Source of the DNA: Phycisphaerales bacterium
GTDB taxonomy: Bacteria > Planctomycetota > Phycisphaerae > Sedimentisphaerales > Anaerobacaceae
Length of the DNA: 37,778 bases
Assembly: GCA_020352215.1 (NCBI GenBank)
Contig: CP070675.1
Coordinates: forward strand, 3,831,601-3,869,378
Direction: 5' to 3'
Part shown: positions 15,832 through 23,499 of the stretch, one piece after another
How the letters are laid out: every line of letters begins with the position of its first letter
How positions within the stretch are numbered: position 1 is the first letter of the stretch
Made by a program: the position numbers and the translations under genes
Notes under the pieces: model-generated
The model's database searches: none
Seen by the model: only the letters and a program-made list of their open reading frames with translations
What the model was told of the DNA's origin: nothing

Positions 15832-17064
15832 CTACATCCGAGTCGCAATACGGCTCAGAGCCTCTTTTACGTTATCTGGAGCAGCGAAGGCGGTCAGCCG
15901 CAGATAACCTTCCCCGGACGGTCCGAAGCCCGCACCGGGTGTGCTGATCACGTTCGCTTTCTGCAGCAGTTGGTCAAAGAAGTCCCAGGAGCTCAGGCCG
16001 GCGGGTGTCTTGAGCCAGATATAGGGAGCGTTGACTCCGCCGTAGACCTTGTAGCCGAGCTTTGCAAGTGACTGCCGGATTAGGACGGCGTTGGCCATAT
16101 AGAGGTCAATGATCTGCCTTGTTTGCTTCTTGCCCTCTGGGCTGTAGACGGCCGCAGCTCCTGCCTGGGTGACGTATGATACACCGTTGAATTTGGTGCA
16201 GTGCCGTCTGCTCCACAACGGACGAAGCTCAACCGCCCTGCCGTCTTCGGTCCGAGCCTTGACTTGCCTCGGCACGACAGCGAAGGCACACCGTACTCCC
16301 GTAAAACCGGCCGTCTTTGAGAAGCTTCGAAACTCGATCGCAACCTCCTTGGCACCGTCAACCTCGTAAATTGAGTGGGGAATCTCCGGGTCGGTGATAA
16401 AGGCCTCGTAGGCGGCATCGAAGAGAATCACTGCCTCATTTGAGCGGGCAAAATCGACCCACTTGGCCAAATCTGCCTTCCTGGCAACTGCGCCCGTAGG
16501 GTTATTGGGAAAACACAGGTATATGAGATCGACGGAACGGTCCGGCGGCTCAGGAACGAAGCCGTTTTCTGCGGTGCAAGGCATGTAGACGACATCATCA
16601 TACTGGCCGTCGTCATTGGCCTGGCCCGTCCTGCCGGCCATGACGTTGGTGTCCACATATACGGGATAGACGGGATCGGTTAGCGCCACAACGTTGTCCA
16701 GACCAAAAATCTCCTGTATGTTTGCCGTGTCGCACTTTGCCCCGTCGCTGACGAAGATCTCATCGACGTCGACATCGACCCCACGGGCCTGAAAATCATT
16801 TTGCCTGATGGCCTCTCTGAGGAACTCGTAGCCGATCCCGCTGTCGTCGTAGCCTCTCAACGTTTCTGCGCGGGCCATTTCATCGACGGCCTTGTGCATC
16901 GCCTCAATGACCGCTGGTGCCAACGGCTGGGTCACATCGCCGATGCCCATGCTGATTAAATCCGCGCGGGGATTCCTCTCTTTGAAAGCGCGGACCCGCC
17001 TACCGACTTCCGGGAACAGATAGCCGGCCTGCAGCTTCAGGAAGTTCTCGTTGACTCTTGCCAT
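15832..17064 (-). CDS. dapL: LL-diaminopimelate aminotransferase (DapL)
   Basis: DapL converts tetrahydrodipicolinate to LL-diaminopimelate in one step, for lysine and peptidoglycan. The 410-aa product is a fold-type I PLP enzyme: [15 protein letters not shown] carries the PLP Lys, with FPNNPTGAV and FVSDGAKCD blocks. Start [20 protein letters not shown] matches the family. ATG 17064 has a good AAAGGA 5-6 nt upstream; the longer frame to 17103 adds 13 unrelated residues. It is first in the minus-strand operon and follows a strong promoter (17150-17178). The use of DapL rather than the succinylase route fits a Planctomycete or similar. Confidence 0.95.
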   Translation of the reverse strand: MARVNENFLKLQAGYLFPEVGRRVRAFKERNPRADLISMGIGDVTQPLAPAVIEAMHKAVDEMARAETLRGYDDSGIGYEFLREAIRQNDFQARGVDVDVDEIFVSDGAKCDTANIQEIFGLDNVVALTDPVYPVYVDTNVMAGRTGQANDDGQYDDVVYMPCTAENGFVPEPPDRSVDLIYLCFPNNPTGAVARKADLAKWVDFARSNEAVILFDAAYEAFITDPEIPHSIYEVDGAKEVAIEFRSFSKTAGFTGVRCAFAVVPRQVKARTEDGRAVELRPLWSRRHCTKFNGVSYVTQAGAAAVYSPEGKKQTRQIIDLYMANAVLIRQSLAKLGYKVYGGVNAPYIWLKTPAGLSSWDFFDQLLQKANVISTPGAGFGPSGEGYLRLTAFAAPDNVKEALSRIATRM

Positions 17065-17149
17065 GTCGTCCTTTCCACCTCTACGAAGTCGTGCTTTGAA
17101 CATTCAGCTGCGGTACGCCTTTCGCTGCGGAGCCTGACCGAAGTGAGCG

Positions 17150-17178
17150 ATTCTATTGTTCCGCGTGCTCTGCGTCAA
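17150..17178 (-). promoter_or_regulatory. Sigma70-type promoter of the dapL operon
   Basis: Minus-strand TTGACG (17178-17173), 17-nt spacer, TAGAAT (17155-17150): 5/6 and 5/6. Predicted leader about 80 nt. A GGCCGTGCGGCC near-palindrome (17179-17190) touches the -35 and might be an operator. Confidence 0.6.
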
Positions 17179-17448
17179 GGCCGTGCGGCCCCGAGCGCAT
17201 AAAATCCAATGAGAAGGGGTAGCATGGGTGTAGCCGGCTTGAACGGCCGTCTATCCGCTCAGCCATCGAATCAGGTAGGCGACTACAAATATTTGCGCGC
17301 CGTGTCCAAAGGTTTGAGGAAGAAGTGCCGGGGGCAGGGGCACAACAGTGTGCGAAGGGCTGGCAGCATTAACCGACCACCAGCCCTCAATGTTCGGCGA
17401 CAAGTGGCTTTCCACACGTTCGATCAGCTCTCGTGGTCAGTCACTTCT
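17179..17448. other. Gene-free stretch with a stem-loop (17356-17387)
   Basis: No convincing gene here. AGGGCTGG (17356-17363) and CCAGCCCT (17380-17387) form an 8-bp perfect stem with a 16-nt loop, about 60 nt beyond the stop of the exported protein gene that reads toward it. No T-run follows, so it is at best a Rho-type or processing hairpin. A plus-strand frame from 17209 runs through the real minus-strand gene and is treated as a shadow. Confidence 0.4.
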
Positions 17449-17964
17449 TCAACGGGAGATTGTGCCATGAGCCTCAAAGGTGGCCTGCCCAACCGAGAAG
17501 TCCATCTGGCCGTTGACGCGCAGTTCTCCAGAGACACCTTGGAACTGGCCGGTCGCCGATGGCCCCTCCTCCGGCTGCGCGGACTCGGCGATAATCTCCA
17601 TATTGCCGTGCAGGGTGTAGACTGCCGGGTTCTCATCAGTGGGCATCGCCAACTCCTCGCCGGTTGTGATGAGGATGTCCGTGGGGTTCTCTGCATCCGG
17701 GAACATGAACCAATGCTCAACCACGGGGAAGTAGAGCCCACCATCCTTTGGCTCAGGCGGTGCGAGCGGGATGACCTGGACCGTGCCTTCCAACTGTTGA
17801 CCCGGGATGGTGACAGTTGCAGTACCCTCAAAGGTGTTTAGATCCACCTGGCCGGAAACAGACACCGGTTCGCGGCTGGCTGCCAAAGCTAAGCCTGAAA
17901 CGATCAGTAATGCGAGCGTACCGACGGTTCTGATTGATGTTGGTTCTTTCATTCTTGCCTTCAT
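17449..17964 (-). CDS. Small exported protein, beta-rich (171 aa)
   Basis: ATG 17964 has a perfect AGGAGG 8 nt upstream. Residues 1-29 form a signal peptide (TVGTLALLIVSGLALAA). The mature part is rich in short Thr/Val/Gly strands, such as VSGQVDLNTFEGTATVTIPG, and ends GQFQGVSGELRVNGQMDFSV then QATFEAHGTIS. That ending resembles repeated GxFxGxxGxx strands of small barrel proteins (DUF3224 or allene-oxide-cyclase-like), but I make no firm family call. The neighbouring gene (18050-18556) has a related-looking C-terminus and may be a distant paralogue; 85 nt separate the two and they share a strand. Confidence 0.72.
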   Translation of the reverse strand: MKARMKEPTSIRTVGTLALLIVSGLALAASREPVSVSGQVDLNTFEGTATVTIPGQQLEGTVQVIPLAPPEPKDGGLYFPVVEHWFMFPDAENPTDILITTGEELAMPTDENPAVYTLHGNMEIIAESAQPEEGPSATGQFQGVSGELRVNGQMDFSVGQATFEAHGTISR

Positions 17965-18049
17965 TGCATTTGCCTCCTAAGAATTCACTCCGCTGAGTTC
18001 AACAATCTGTGGAACGTCATGGAGGAGACATGTGGCCTCCTCCATCTCG

Positions 18050-18556
18050 TCATTCACCATGCGGGTTGTGGAGGACTCCTTCAAAAGCTCCCGTTTTGCC
18101 GACAAAGTCCCAAGTCGCGTCGAACCTCAGCTTCCAGCCCACGAAGTCCCCGCTGATGCCTTGATAGGAATGGTTCGAGGAGCCTGCATGGTTTACGGTT
18201 ATGCCGCCGTAGCGCCCTCGAAAGGTACCCGTGAGATCTCCCCAGGAAACCTCAACGGTATGATCGTCGCCCCAAAAGTCGCCATCGCCGGTAGCCATAT
18301 CTCGATTGTGGTTGCACGTTCCGTACATAGTTATATCCAGCCCACCAGTCGACCATGCCCAATAGGATATATCTCGCATGTGCGTTACCCCCTCCTCGTC
18401 AGTCCACAACCTGGGAGGAGGCCAAGATGTCGGTGCGTATCCAAATGTGCCCTCGACCGTGTCCTTTGTGGCCTTGGCCCAAACGATCCCCGTGAGCAGG
18501 AGCACACCGGCCAGCAACACCAAGCCGGCTGTAGTTTTTGTCCTTCTTGTCGTCAT
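18050..18556 (-). CDS. Small exported protein (168 aa), possible paralogue of the next gene
   Basis: ATG 18556 is preceded by AAGGAG with 6 nt spacing. Signal peptide about 1-27 (TTAGLVLLAGVLLLTGIVWA). The mature part is Trp-, Gly- and Thr-rich (VEGTFGYAPTSWPPPRLW; DLTGTFRGRYGGITVNHAG) and ends YQGISGDFVGWKLRFDATWD then GKTGAFEGVLHNPHGE. The QG(I/V)SG plus FEG ending resembles that of the gene at 17449-17964, suggesting a common small-barrel fold (inference). No cysteine pair stands out; secreted or periplasmic location. Upstream on the same strand is a very strong ribosome site with a tiny frame (18608-18631). Confidence 0.72.
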   Translation of the reverse strand: MTTRRTKTTAGLVLLAGVLLLTGIVWAKATKDTVEGTFGYAPTSWPPPRLWTDEEGVTHMRDISYWAWSTGGLDITMYGTCNHNRDMATGDGDFWGDDHTVEVSWGDLTGTFRGRYGGITVNHAGSSNHSYQGISGDFVGWKLRFDATWDFVGKTGAFEGVLHNPHGE

Positions 18557-18607
18557 TGTTTACTCCTTCCACTTCTGATTTCTGGTTTGACTAAATTCGA
18601 TTCGCCT

Positions 18608-18647
18608 CTACCGCAGACTACTTTGCCTCATTAGCATCACCTCCTTT
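18608..18647 (-). promoter_or_regulatory. Consensus Shine-Dalgarno with a very short leader ORF
   Basis: AAAGGAGGTGAT (18647-18636) is a full-length anti-16S match on the minus strand. It precedes ATG 18631 and a 7-codon frame (MRQSSLR) ending at TAG 18608. The next gene starts 51 nt later. This could be a leader peptide, or a remnant of another gene start. Confidence 0.35.
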
Positions 18648-18659
18648 CACCAAGAACAT

Positions 18660-19289
18660 CGCAGATTCCCTTGAGTTTCATCGTTCTATCCTTTCGATCG
18701 TCCATTTCTCTTTCGATGCGGGGGCCACGTCCGCCCCAACTGCTTTCACTAATCCATCCGCGCGAAACTGCTCGGCGCTGCGCTCATTTGTGGAATTACT
18801 TGAAAATCTTCTCGTGTCGAGGTTTGGTCGCCACGGACTTCGCCGAGCCTAAACCCTTTATCCGTTTGTATTTAGAGGCCAGAATTTTGTCGTGGCGCCT
18901 GTAACGGTCGGCTGGCCCAGGACCGGTATGGGTTAGCCCCACTGCGCAAGTGCTTCATGATATGGCAGAGGCCGTAGCGCCGACCGGTGCCAACATCAGA
19001 ACAGGGACTCCCGCCAGATTCTGCGATTTGCCCACCCTCTCATGTCCCGGCCGCCTCCCCCATCCTCAAGCCACGTTGTACGTGCTCTGCACAGCAAGGA
19101 AGGCCCGCAAGTACATGAGAAAGCTGATTCGTGTTGCCTCTTCTCCAACCATATACCCTGTCAGATCGGAGTAAAGCTGTCAAACGTGGAAAGTGCCGCA
19201 TCTTGCCTGGGGCATCGAGATTTTGTTTCTAATCCGGCCTGAATGCAGTAATCTACGCGTTTGTCAGCGCTTTCGGGAGGTCAAGACCT
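18660..19289. other. About 0.63-kb region without a convincing gene
   Basis: Frames of 74-77 codons on the plus strand (18671-18904, 18950-19174) show no recognisable motif or ribosome site. On the minus strand, short stop-flanked frames exist around 18796-19025 (one contains GRRYGLCHIMKHLRSG, another reads SKYKRIKGLGSAKSVATKPR), which might be debris of an old gene, but none starts well. ACCGGT occurs twice (near 18922 and 18982). The last part is the upstream region of the macro-domain gene. Confidence 0.4.
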
Positions 19290-19820
19290 ATGAAGGTGGA
19301 AATTGAAAATCGAGTTCTGGAACTGGTGGAAGGCGACATTACCGAGATGGAAACCGATGCGATTGTCAACGCAGCGAACACTCGTCTGAGTTTGGGTGGT
19401 GGCGTTGCAGGAGCAATCAGGAGAAAAGGCGGGCCGGTCATCCAGGCCGAATGCAACAAGATAGGAGGAACGTTCGTAGGTGGGGCTGTGATTACTACCG
19501 CCGGCAACTTGAAGGCTAAGCATGTGATCCACGCCGTCGGACCTCGCATGGGCGAAGGAGATGAAGACGAAAAGCTCAGGAATGCCACGTTGAACTCGCT
19601 CAAGGTGGCCGATGAGAACAACCTGAGAAGCATCTCGTTTCCGGCGATCAGTGCGGGTATCTTTGGGTTTCCCATCGAGAGGTGTGCCGAGATCATGCTC
19701 AAGACAACTATCGATTATCTGCGAACCGAAATAGCCTTGCAACGGGTTGTGTTTTGCCTCTACGGTCAAGACAGCTACGACGTTTTTGAGAAACAGCTCA
19801 AAGCGGAGACCTCGCGGTGA
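19290..19820 (+). CDS. Macro-domain protein (ADP-ribose / O-acetyl-ADP-ribose hydrolase type)
   Basis: Single macro domain, 176 aa, of the MacroD/YmdB kind, which bind ADP-ribose and remove ADP-ribose or acetyl groups. Key residues are visible: GDITEMETDAIVNAANTRLSLGGGV (residues 15-39, here Asn27 and Asn30, and the Gly loop 37-39), GGAVITTAGNLKAKHVIHAVG, and the second loop SAGIFGFPIERCAEIM. ATG 19290 is preceded by GGGAGGT 8-9 nt upstream. The stop overlaps the GTG of the alcohol dehydrogenase gene by 4 nt (GTGA), implying coupled translation. Cytosolic. The substrate is unknown. Confidence 0.92.
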   Translation: MKVEIENRVLELVEGDITEMETDAIVNAANTRLSLGGGVAGAIRRKGGPVIQAECNKIGGTFVGGAVITTAGNLKAKHVIHAVGPRMGEGDEDEKLRNATLNSLKVADENNLRSISFPAISAGIFGFPIERCAEIMLKTTIDYLRTEIALQRVVFCLYGQDSYDVFEKQLKAETSR

Positions 19821-20839
19821 AGGCAATTGTGTTGCGGAAGACGGCTCCTGTTGAGGACAAGCCCCTTGGAATAGTCGATTTACCGAGACCTGACCCCACA
19901 GACGATCAAATAGTGCTGCAGGTGTCAGTCTGCGGGCTTTGTCATACCGACCTTGACCAGATTGAGGGCAGGCTGACTCCGCCGAAGCTACCCGTCGTGT
20001 TGGGTCACCAGGTGGTGGGAACGGTGGCCACAAAGGGACCGAAGGCAGACAGGTACAACACAGGTGACCGGGTCGGAGTCACGTGGCTCTATTGGGCCTG
20101 TAGCGAGTGCGAGTTCTGCAAGACAGGCAGAGAGAATCTCTGCAACGAGGCCAAGTGGACCGGCAAGGATGCCCACGGCGGCTACGCAGAGTACATGGTT
20201 GTCTCAGAGAAGTTTGCCTATCCGATACCGGGACGGTTTTCTGATTCGCAGGCGGCGCCACTTTTGTGTGCGGGGGTGATCGGGTATCGGGCTGTGCGTC
20301 TGTGCGAGATTGCCGATGGAGAAATCGTTGGCCTCTTCGGCTTTGGGGCATCTGCGCACATCGTGATACAGATCGTCCGACACAGGTTCCCCAATAGCGA
20401 CGTTTTTGTTTTCACGAGAAGCAGCGAGCACAGGGATCTGGCCAAGCACCTAGGCGCAGCCTGGGCCGGGTTGCCGGGTGAACAACCCCCGGCGAAAGTC
20501 AACAGAGCGATTGACTTTACGCCAGTGGGCGAGGCCGTTCGGGATGCCCTTTTCGTTATGGACAAGGGCGGCCGACTGGTCATAAATGCGATTCGTAAGG
20601 CGACGCCAGTACCGGAATTGGACTATGCGAAGTACCTGTGGCATGAGCGGGAGATAAAGAGTGTGGCGAACGTCACGCGCCTTGACGCCGAGGAGTTCCT
20701 CCCGCTGGCGGACCAGATTCCAATTGAACCCCATGTTCAGGAGTTCGGATTCGAGCAGGTCGGCGATGCCCTGATCGCCATCAAGCAGGCCAGAATTCGG
20801 GCGGCCGCTGTGCTCAGAGTATGTCAGCGGCGAATCTGA
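19817..20839 (+). CDS. Zinc-dependent alcohol dehydrogenase (MDR family)
   Basis: 340-aa medium-chain dehydrogenase. The catalytic zinc site has Cys42 (GLCHTDL) and His64 (GHQVVG; family usually GHE, here Gln65), and a Cys in LLCAGVIGYRA. The structural zinc site is Cys95, 98, 101, 109 (CSECEFCKTGRENLC). The Rossmann loop reads GLFGFGASAH. The length and the HTDLDQIEG block match AdhP-like enzymes. GTG 19817 overlaps the macro-domain stop and is the only start that fits, so the two are translationally coupled. Substrate: primary or secondary alcohols or aldehydes, not resolvable here. Confidence 0.9.
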   Translation: MKAIVLRKTAPVEDKPLGIVDLPRPDPTDDQIVLQVSVCGLCHTDLDQIEGRLTPPKLPVVLGHQVVGTVATKGPKADRYNTGDRVGVTWLYWACSECEFCKTGRENLCNEAKWTGKDAHGGYAEYMVVSEKFAYPIPGRFSDSQAAPLLCAGVIGYRAVRLCEIADGEIVGLFGFGASAHIVIQIVRHRFPNSDVFVFTRSSEHRDLAKHLGAAWAGLPGEQPPAKVNRAIDFTPVGEAVRDALFVMDKGGRLVINAIRKATPVPELDYAKYLWHEREIKSVANVTRLDAEEFLPLADQIPIEPHVQEFGFEQVGDALIAIKQARIRAAAVLRVCQRRI

Positions 20840-21147
20840 GCCGAGGGGGGCTGTATTATCGCCTCGAACTCTTGGGTTGGCGAGCGCAGCTAAATGACGC
20901 CGGCGCGGGCGCAACGCTGGAGGCAAATTTGCCGCCGAAGGTCCCAAAAAATAGGCACTGTAGGTGAAGCCAGGCTGACATCGATGGGAAGCCGTCTATT
21001 TTGCTTGATTTGTGGTCGCACATCGGGTATAATATAAACGACAGGTAGGTGGATGCAGGGAGATTATACGTCTGCAGCCCGAACCAGCAACTGTGGTCGA
21101 CGTAGTGTTTTTGAGGAAGGTAGTACCCTCTTCGAGAAAGCACAGCT
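20840..21147. other. Intergenic region with palindrome and leader of the ferritin-like gene
   Basis: No gene seen. GGCAAATTTGCC (20922-20933) is a 12-bp perfect palindrome about 70 nt upstream of the promoter -35 at 21005, a possible operator. The 5' leader (about 21040-21147) holds a 57-codon overlapping frame from 21053 with no family match, treated as chance. Confidence 0.4.
21005..21033 (+). promoter_or_regulatory. Sigma70-type promoter of the ferritin-like gene
   Basis: TTGATT (21005-21010), 17-nt spacer, TATAAT (21028-21033): 4/6 and 6/6. Predicted start near 21040, leaving a leader of about 108 nt before ATG 21148. Confidence 0.6.
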
Positions 21148-21639
21148 ATGGAAACCAAGTTCAATGTCTTCGAGGTTCTTGAGATCGCTGAGCAAATCGA
21201 GCACAACGGGGCGACCTTCTACCTGAAGGCGGCGGAACTCTTCAGCGATCCTGAGCTCCGTGATACGTACTATATGCTGGCAACTTGGAAGGCGAGGCAC
21301 GAGAAGCTCTGGGTGGAGATGAGAAAGCGCTTCTCTGAGAAGACGGGGGAATTCGGGACATTCGATCCGGATAATTACGTGCTGTCAAATCCCGAGGTGA
21401 TGGCAGGCCTTACGTGGTTCGGCACGAAGCGCGGCTCGGCAGGAAGGCTGACCGGCAAGGAGACGAAAGCAGAGATACTCAGAGATGCGATCAGACGGGC
21501 AAACGAGGCCGCGATTTTCTACAGCGGCTTGAAAGACTTCGCGCGCGACCCGGCCAGCGAAGAGACAATAGACAAGATTATCGGAGAGGAGAAGCGGCAG
21601 ATTCGCCAGCTTACCGAGGAATTAGCGAAGACGTTGTAG
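21148..21639 (+). CDS. Ferritin-like / rubrerythrin-type protein with altered metal ligands
   Basis: 163-aa four-helix ferritin-like protein: FNVFEVLEIAEQIEHNGATFY (helix 1, Glu18), LATWKARHEKLW (helix 2), RRANEAAIFYSGL (helix 3, Glu120) and GEEKRQIRQLTEEL (helix 4). Rubrerythrin-type proteins usually carry ExxH in helix 2 and EExxH in helix 4. Here the helix 2 Glu position is Lys48 (before His51) and the helix 4 His position is Gln151. By eye the di-iron site would be incomplete, so peroxidase or ferroxidase activity is doubtful. No rubredoxin domain. It may be a structural or redox-sensing relative. Own promoter at 21005; convergent with the RNase HII-like gene, 6 nt apart. Confidence 0.8.
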   Translation: METKFNVFEVLEIAEQIEHNGATFYLKAAELFSDPELRDTYYMLATWKARHEKLWVEMRKRFSEKTGEFGTFDPDNYVLSNPEVMAGLTWFGTKRGSAGRLTGKETKAEILRDAIRRANEAAIFYSGLKDFARDPASEETIDKIIGEEKRQIRQLTEELAKTL

Positions 21640-21645
21640 GCATAC

Positions 21646-22626
21646 CTAACGACATCGGACCAACTGATCGCCGTCGAACGGGATGTGCGGCAGATTGGTT
21701 TTAAGGTCCTCAATAAAGCGTAGACCATCCTTCCAGTAACCCGCCGTTGGTTTCAAATCCGCCGCGAAACTCACGAAGTAGCCGTTTATGCTGGATACGA
21801 GCAGCTCTCTTAGATACTTACTGACCATTGAAGCCAATGACACGGGCAGGAAGCGCTCGTCGGCGCCGACGACAAAGTGCAAGCGTGTCACGCATTGGGG
21901 ACCTTCAGATTTGTACGTCGGCCGGCGCAGTTCATAGCTGCTAGCCTTCGGATCCTCACGAAGGATCTTCAATTCCATCTCCGGAAACATCCTCAGCAGG
22001 CTTTTGCGGTAGTGAACACGCCCGCCCTGCCTGTCGGCGATGATGCAGAGGTCGTCTTCGGTGAAGTTGTCAAGGGCGTGCTTTATCAACCCGCACGTAG
22101 CGGTAAAAAGAACGCTCGCCTTGTTCCTGACGTTACGGACCATCTTGTTGTAGAAGGCAACATCGAAGCAGCAGCTTCTCAGGTCCAGCAAATTGACACC
22201 GTGCGAGGCCATATCGTCGGCCAGCACCGACGAGGCGATGGCCTTATCAGGGTCGGCGCCTGCAATCATGTGATTGCCGGCATCTCTGTACCAGGGGTAC
22301 TCGCGCAATCGTTCCAGGCAATCCGGGCACAGCAGAGTCATCAGTTCCGCGAGGCTGACCGGCTGCTTGCCAAGGCACCGCATGGCAGCCAGAACGGTCC
22401 TTTCGAGGTGCTTGGTTCCCAGAGACTTGCTGTGTGCCTTCTTGCTGTCGGCAACGAGCAGGCGGCCCGCGAGTCGCTTTCGCCTATTGGCAAGGCTTCT
22501 TCTGAGAACGTGCCACAGATCAGCCGACACCAGCTCTTGTGGGAGCCGAAAAGTGGCCGAAGACACAACCAACGGTCCCAAGATCGGTCCGAAACCGGCT
22601 TCGTCGATGCCCACTAAGATTGTCAT
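21646..22626 (-). CDS. Divergent RNase HII-like protein
   Basis: 326 aa with RNase HII landmarks in order: GIDEAGFGPILGPLVV (residues 6-21; Asp8 and Glu9), VADSKK (58-63), IIADRQGGRVHY (an Asp at the usual third or fourth acidic position), SLASMVSKYLRELL (compare ASIxAKxxRD), and a GYW block like the C-terminal GYxT. The RNase HII GRG motif, which recognises the ribonucleotide, reads GFG. About 100 residues (65-165, Cys-rich) are inserted between motifs, so the protein is longer than the usual 200-260. The fold call is likely; activity on RNA-DNA junctions is uncertain. GAGGGG 8 nt before ATG 22626 is the ribosome site; promoter at 22719-22747. Confidence 0.78.
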   Translation of the reverse strand: MTILVGIDEAGFGPILGPLVVSSATFRLPQELVSADLWHVLRRSLANRRKRLAGRLLVADSKKAHSKSLGTKHLERTVLAAMRCLGKQPVSLAELMTLLCPDCLERLREYPWYRDAGNHMIAGADPDKAIASSVLADDMASHGVNLLDLRSCCFDVAFYNKMVRNVRNKASVLFTATCGLIKHALDNFTEDDLCIIADRQGGRVHYRKSLLRMFPEMELKILREDPKASSYELRRPTYKSEGPQCVTRLHFVVGADERFLPVSLASMVSKYLRELLVSSINGYFVSFAADLKPTAGYWKDGLRFIEDLKTNLPHIPFDGDQLVRCR

Positions 22627-22718
22627 CCTTGAGGCCCCTCACGTCCCTGCAACCGGCGCCGCAAGCGCGACTGGCTGTCTATCCCGGCTCGGGAGACCAC
22701 TACTTCGACACGGACTAT

Positions 22719-22747
22719 CTTGTATCCTTAGTCACGGCGGTTGTCAA
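22719..22747 (-). promoter_or_regulatory. Promoter of the RNase HII-like gene
   Basis: Minus-strand TTGACA (22747-22742), 17-nt spacer, TACAAG (22724-22719): 6/6 and 4/6. Predicted start near 22712, with about an 86-nt leader. Confidence 0.5.
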
Positions 22748-22851
22748 GCGTACCAGGAGCGAAAGGCCAGTAGATGTTCTTCCGCGGGATACCCCCGTGT
22801 GTGCTTCAAGAGATTCTGGCGACCCCGCGCACGGGTCCCACAGTTCGGCCA

Positions 22852-23442
22852 CTATTTCCATTTGCATCTGCGGCTTGGCAAACGATGCTCGCCGTGGCAA
22901 TCGGTGCAGTACTTCTGATCGCCCGGACCGGCAAACAGAGGTTCGTGCTGCGGCGCGTCAATCGTGCTCTTGGGGTGGCACGCCATGCAGGCCGGATTGA
23001 TCTTGTCGCGCGTGTACATCCTATCAGGAGCCGTGCCGTTGCCGCCTGACGCCCAAGATTCATCGGCGATGTGGGCGTCGCTTTCACCGTGACAGTCCTT
23101 ACAGCCTATGCCTGCCCGGGCATGAGTGACAGCAATATCTTCCTGTGTGTAGTTAATGTGACAGACAAAACAGCGACTGTTGTCGGCGCCTGAATCCATC
23201 GCCGGTTTGGCGGCGCTGTCATCAAGGAGCAGCGGAGGCTCGTCGTCAAGCAGAAGCGGCGGTTCATCATCAAGCAACAGAGGAGGTTCCTCATCAGCCG
23301 CAGATTGCTGACCTGAGGTGGGCGTGGTGTTAGCCTTGCTTGCTGAATCGACGCCTGCCTGCTCTGTCGTGGTTGCTTGCTCACAGCCTGCCGCCGCGAT
23401 CAGCATCGTCGCAAGCGCCAGCAGTAGAGAGCTGTACTTCAT
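22852..23442 (-). CDS. Tetraheme c-type cytochrome lipoprotein
   Basis: 196 aa. Signal MKYSSLLLALATMLIAAAGC has a lipobox ending AAGC, with Cys20 as the lipidated residue. Residues 21-50 are Thr/Ser/Ala-rich linker. Residues 51-75 are three tandem copies of (D/E)EPPLLLD. Residues 90-190 carry four CxxCH heme sites: Cys91-94-His95, Cys114-117-His118, Cys152-155-His156 and Cys179-182-His183. This fits a membrane-anchored electron carrier outside the inner membrane, related to small multiheme (NapC/cytochrome c7-like) proteins; the partner is unknown. No heme-maturation gene is in the window. Start ATG 23442 follows AAGGG about 10 nt upstream. Confidence 0.88.
   Translation of the reverse strand: MKYSSLLLALATMLIAAAGCEQATTTEQAGVDSASKANTTPTSGQQSAADEEPPLLLDDEPPLLLDDEPPLLLDDSAAKPAMDSGADNSRCFVCHINYTQEDIAVTHARAGIGCKDCHGESDAHIADESWASGGNGTAPDRMYTRDKINPACMACHPKSTIDAPQHEPLFAGPGDQKYCTDCHGEHRLPSRRCKWK
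23221..23292 (-). repeat. Three 24-nt coding repeats for (D/E)EPPLLLD
   Basis: Three tandem 24-nt units encode EEPPLLLD, DEPPLLLD, DEPPLLLD. Between adjacent units only synonymous changes are seen after the first codon (about five or six per pair, such as CCT/CCG, CTG/CTT, TTG/CTG, GAT/GAC). The peptide is kept while the DNA drifts, which argues for selection on the peptide. Confidence 0.85.
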
Positions 23443-23499
23443 GCGTTGGGACCCTTCTCAAGCTATAATCGCGGGCAGACTGCCGCTGGATTGTAGCGA

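Noticed and set aside
17209..17841. 210-codon plus-strand frame
   Set aside because: It runs antisense through an exported protein gene with a perfect ribosome site and signal peptide; its own sequence shows no family motif.
18636..18647. Possible fragment of a 16S rRNA 3' end
   Set aside because: Plus-strand ATCACCTCCTTT matches only the last bases; the flanks are unrelated, so it is better read as a minus-strand ribosome site.
19281..20033. 250-codon minus-strand frame
   Set aside because: Shadow of the macro-domain and dehydrogenase genes.
21877..22617. 246-codon plus-strand frame
   Set aside because: Antisense shadow of the RNase HII-like gene, whose motifs are clear on the minus strand.
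23464..23469. Plus-strand TATAAT
   Set aside because: No -35 at the right distance and no plus-strand gene downstream.
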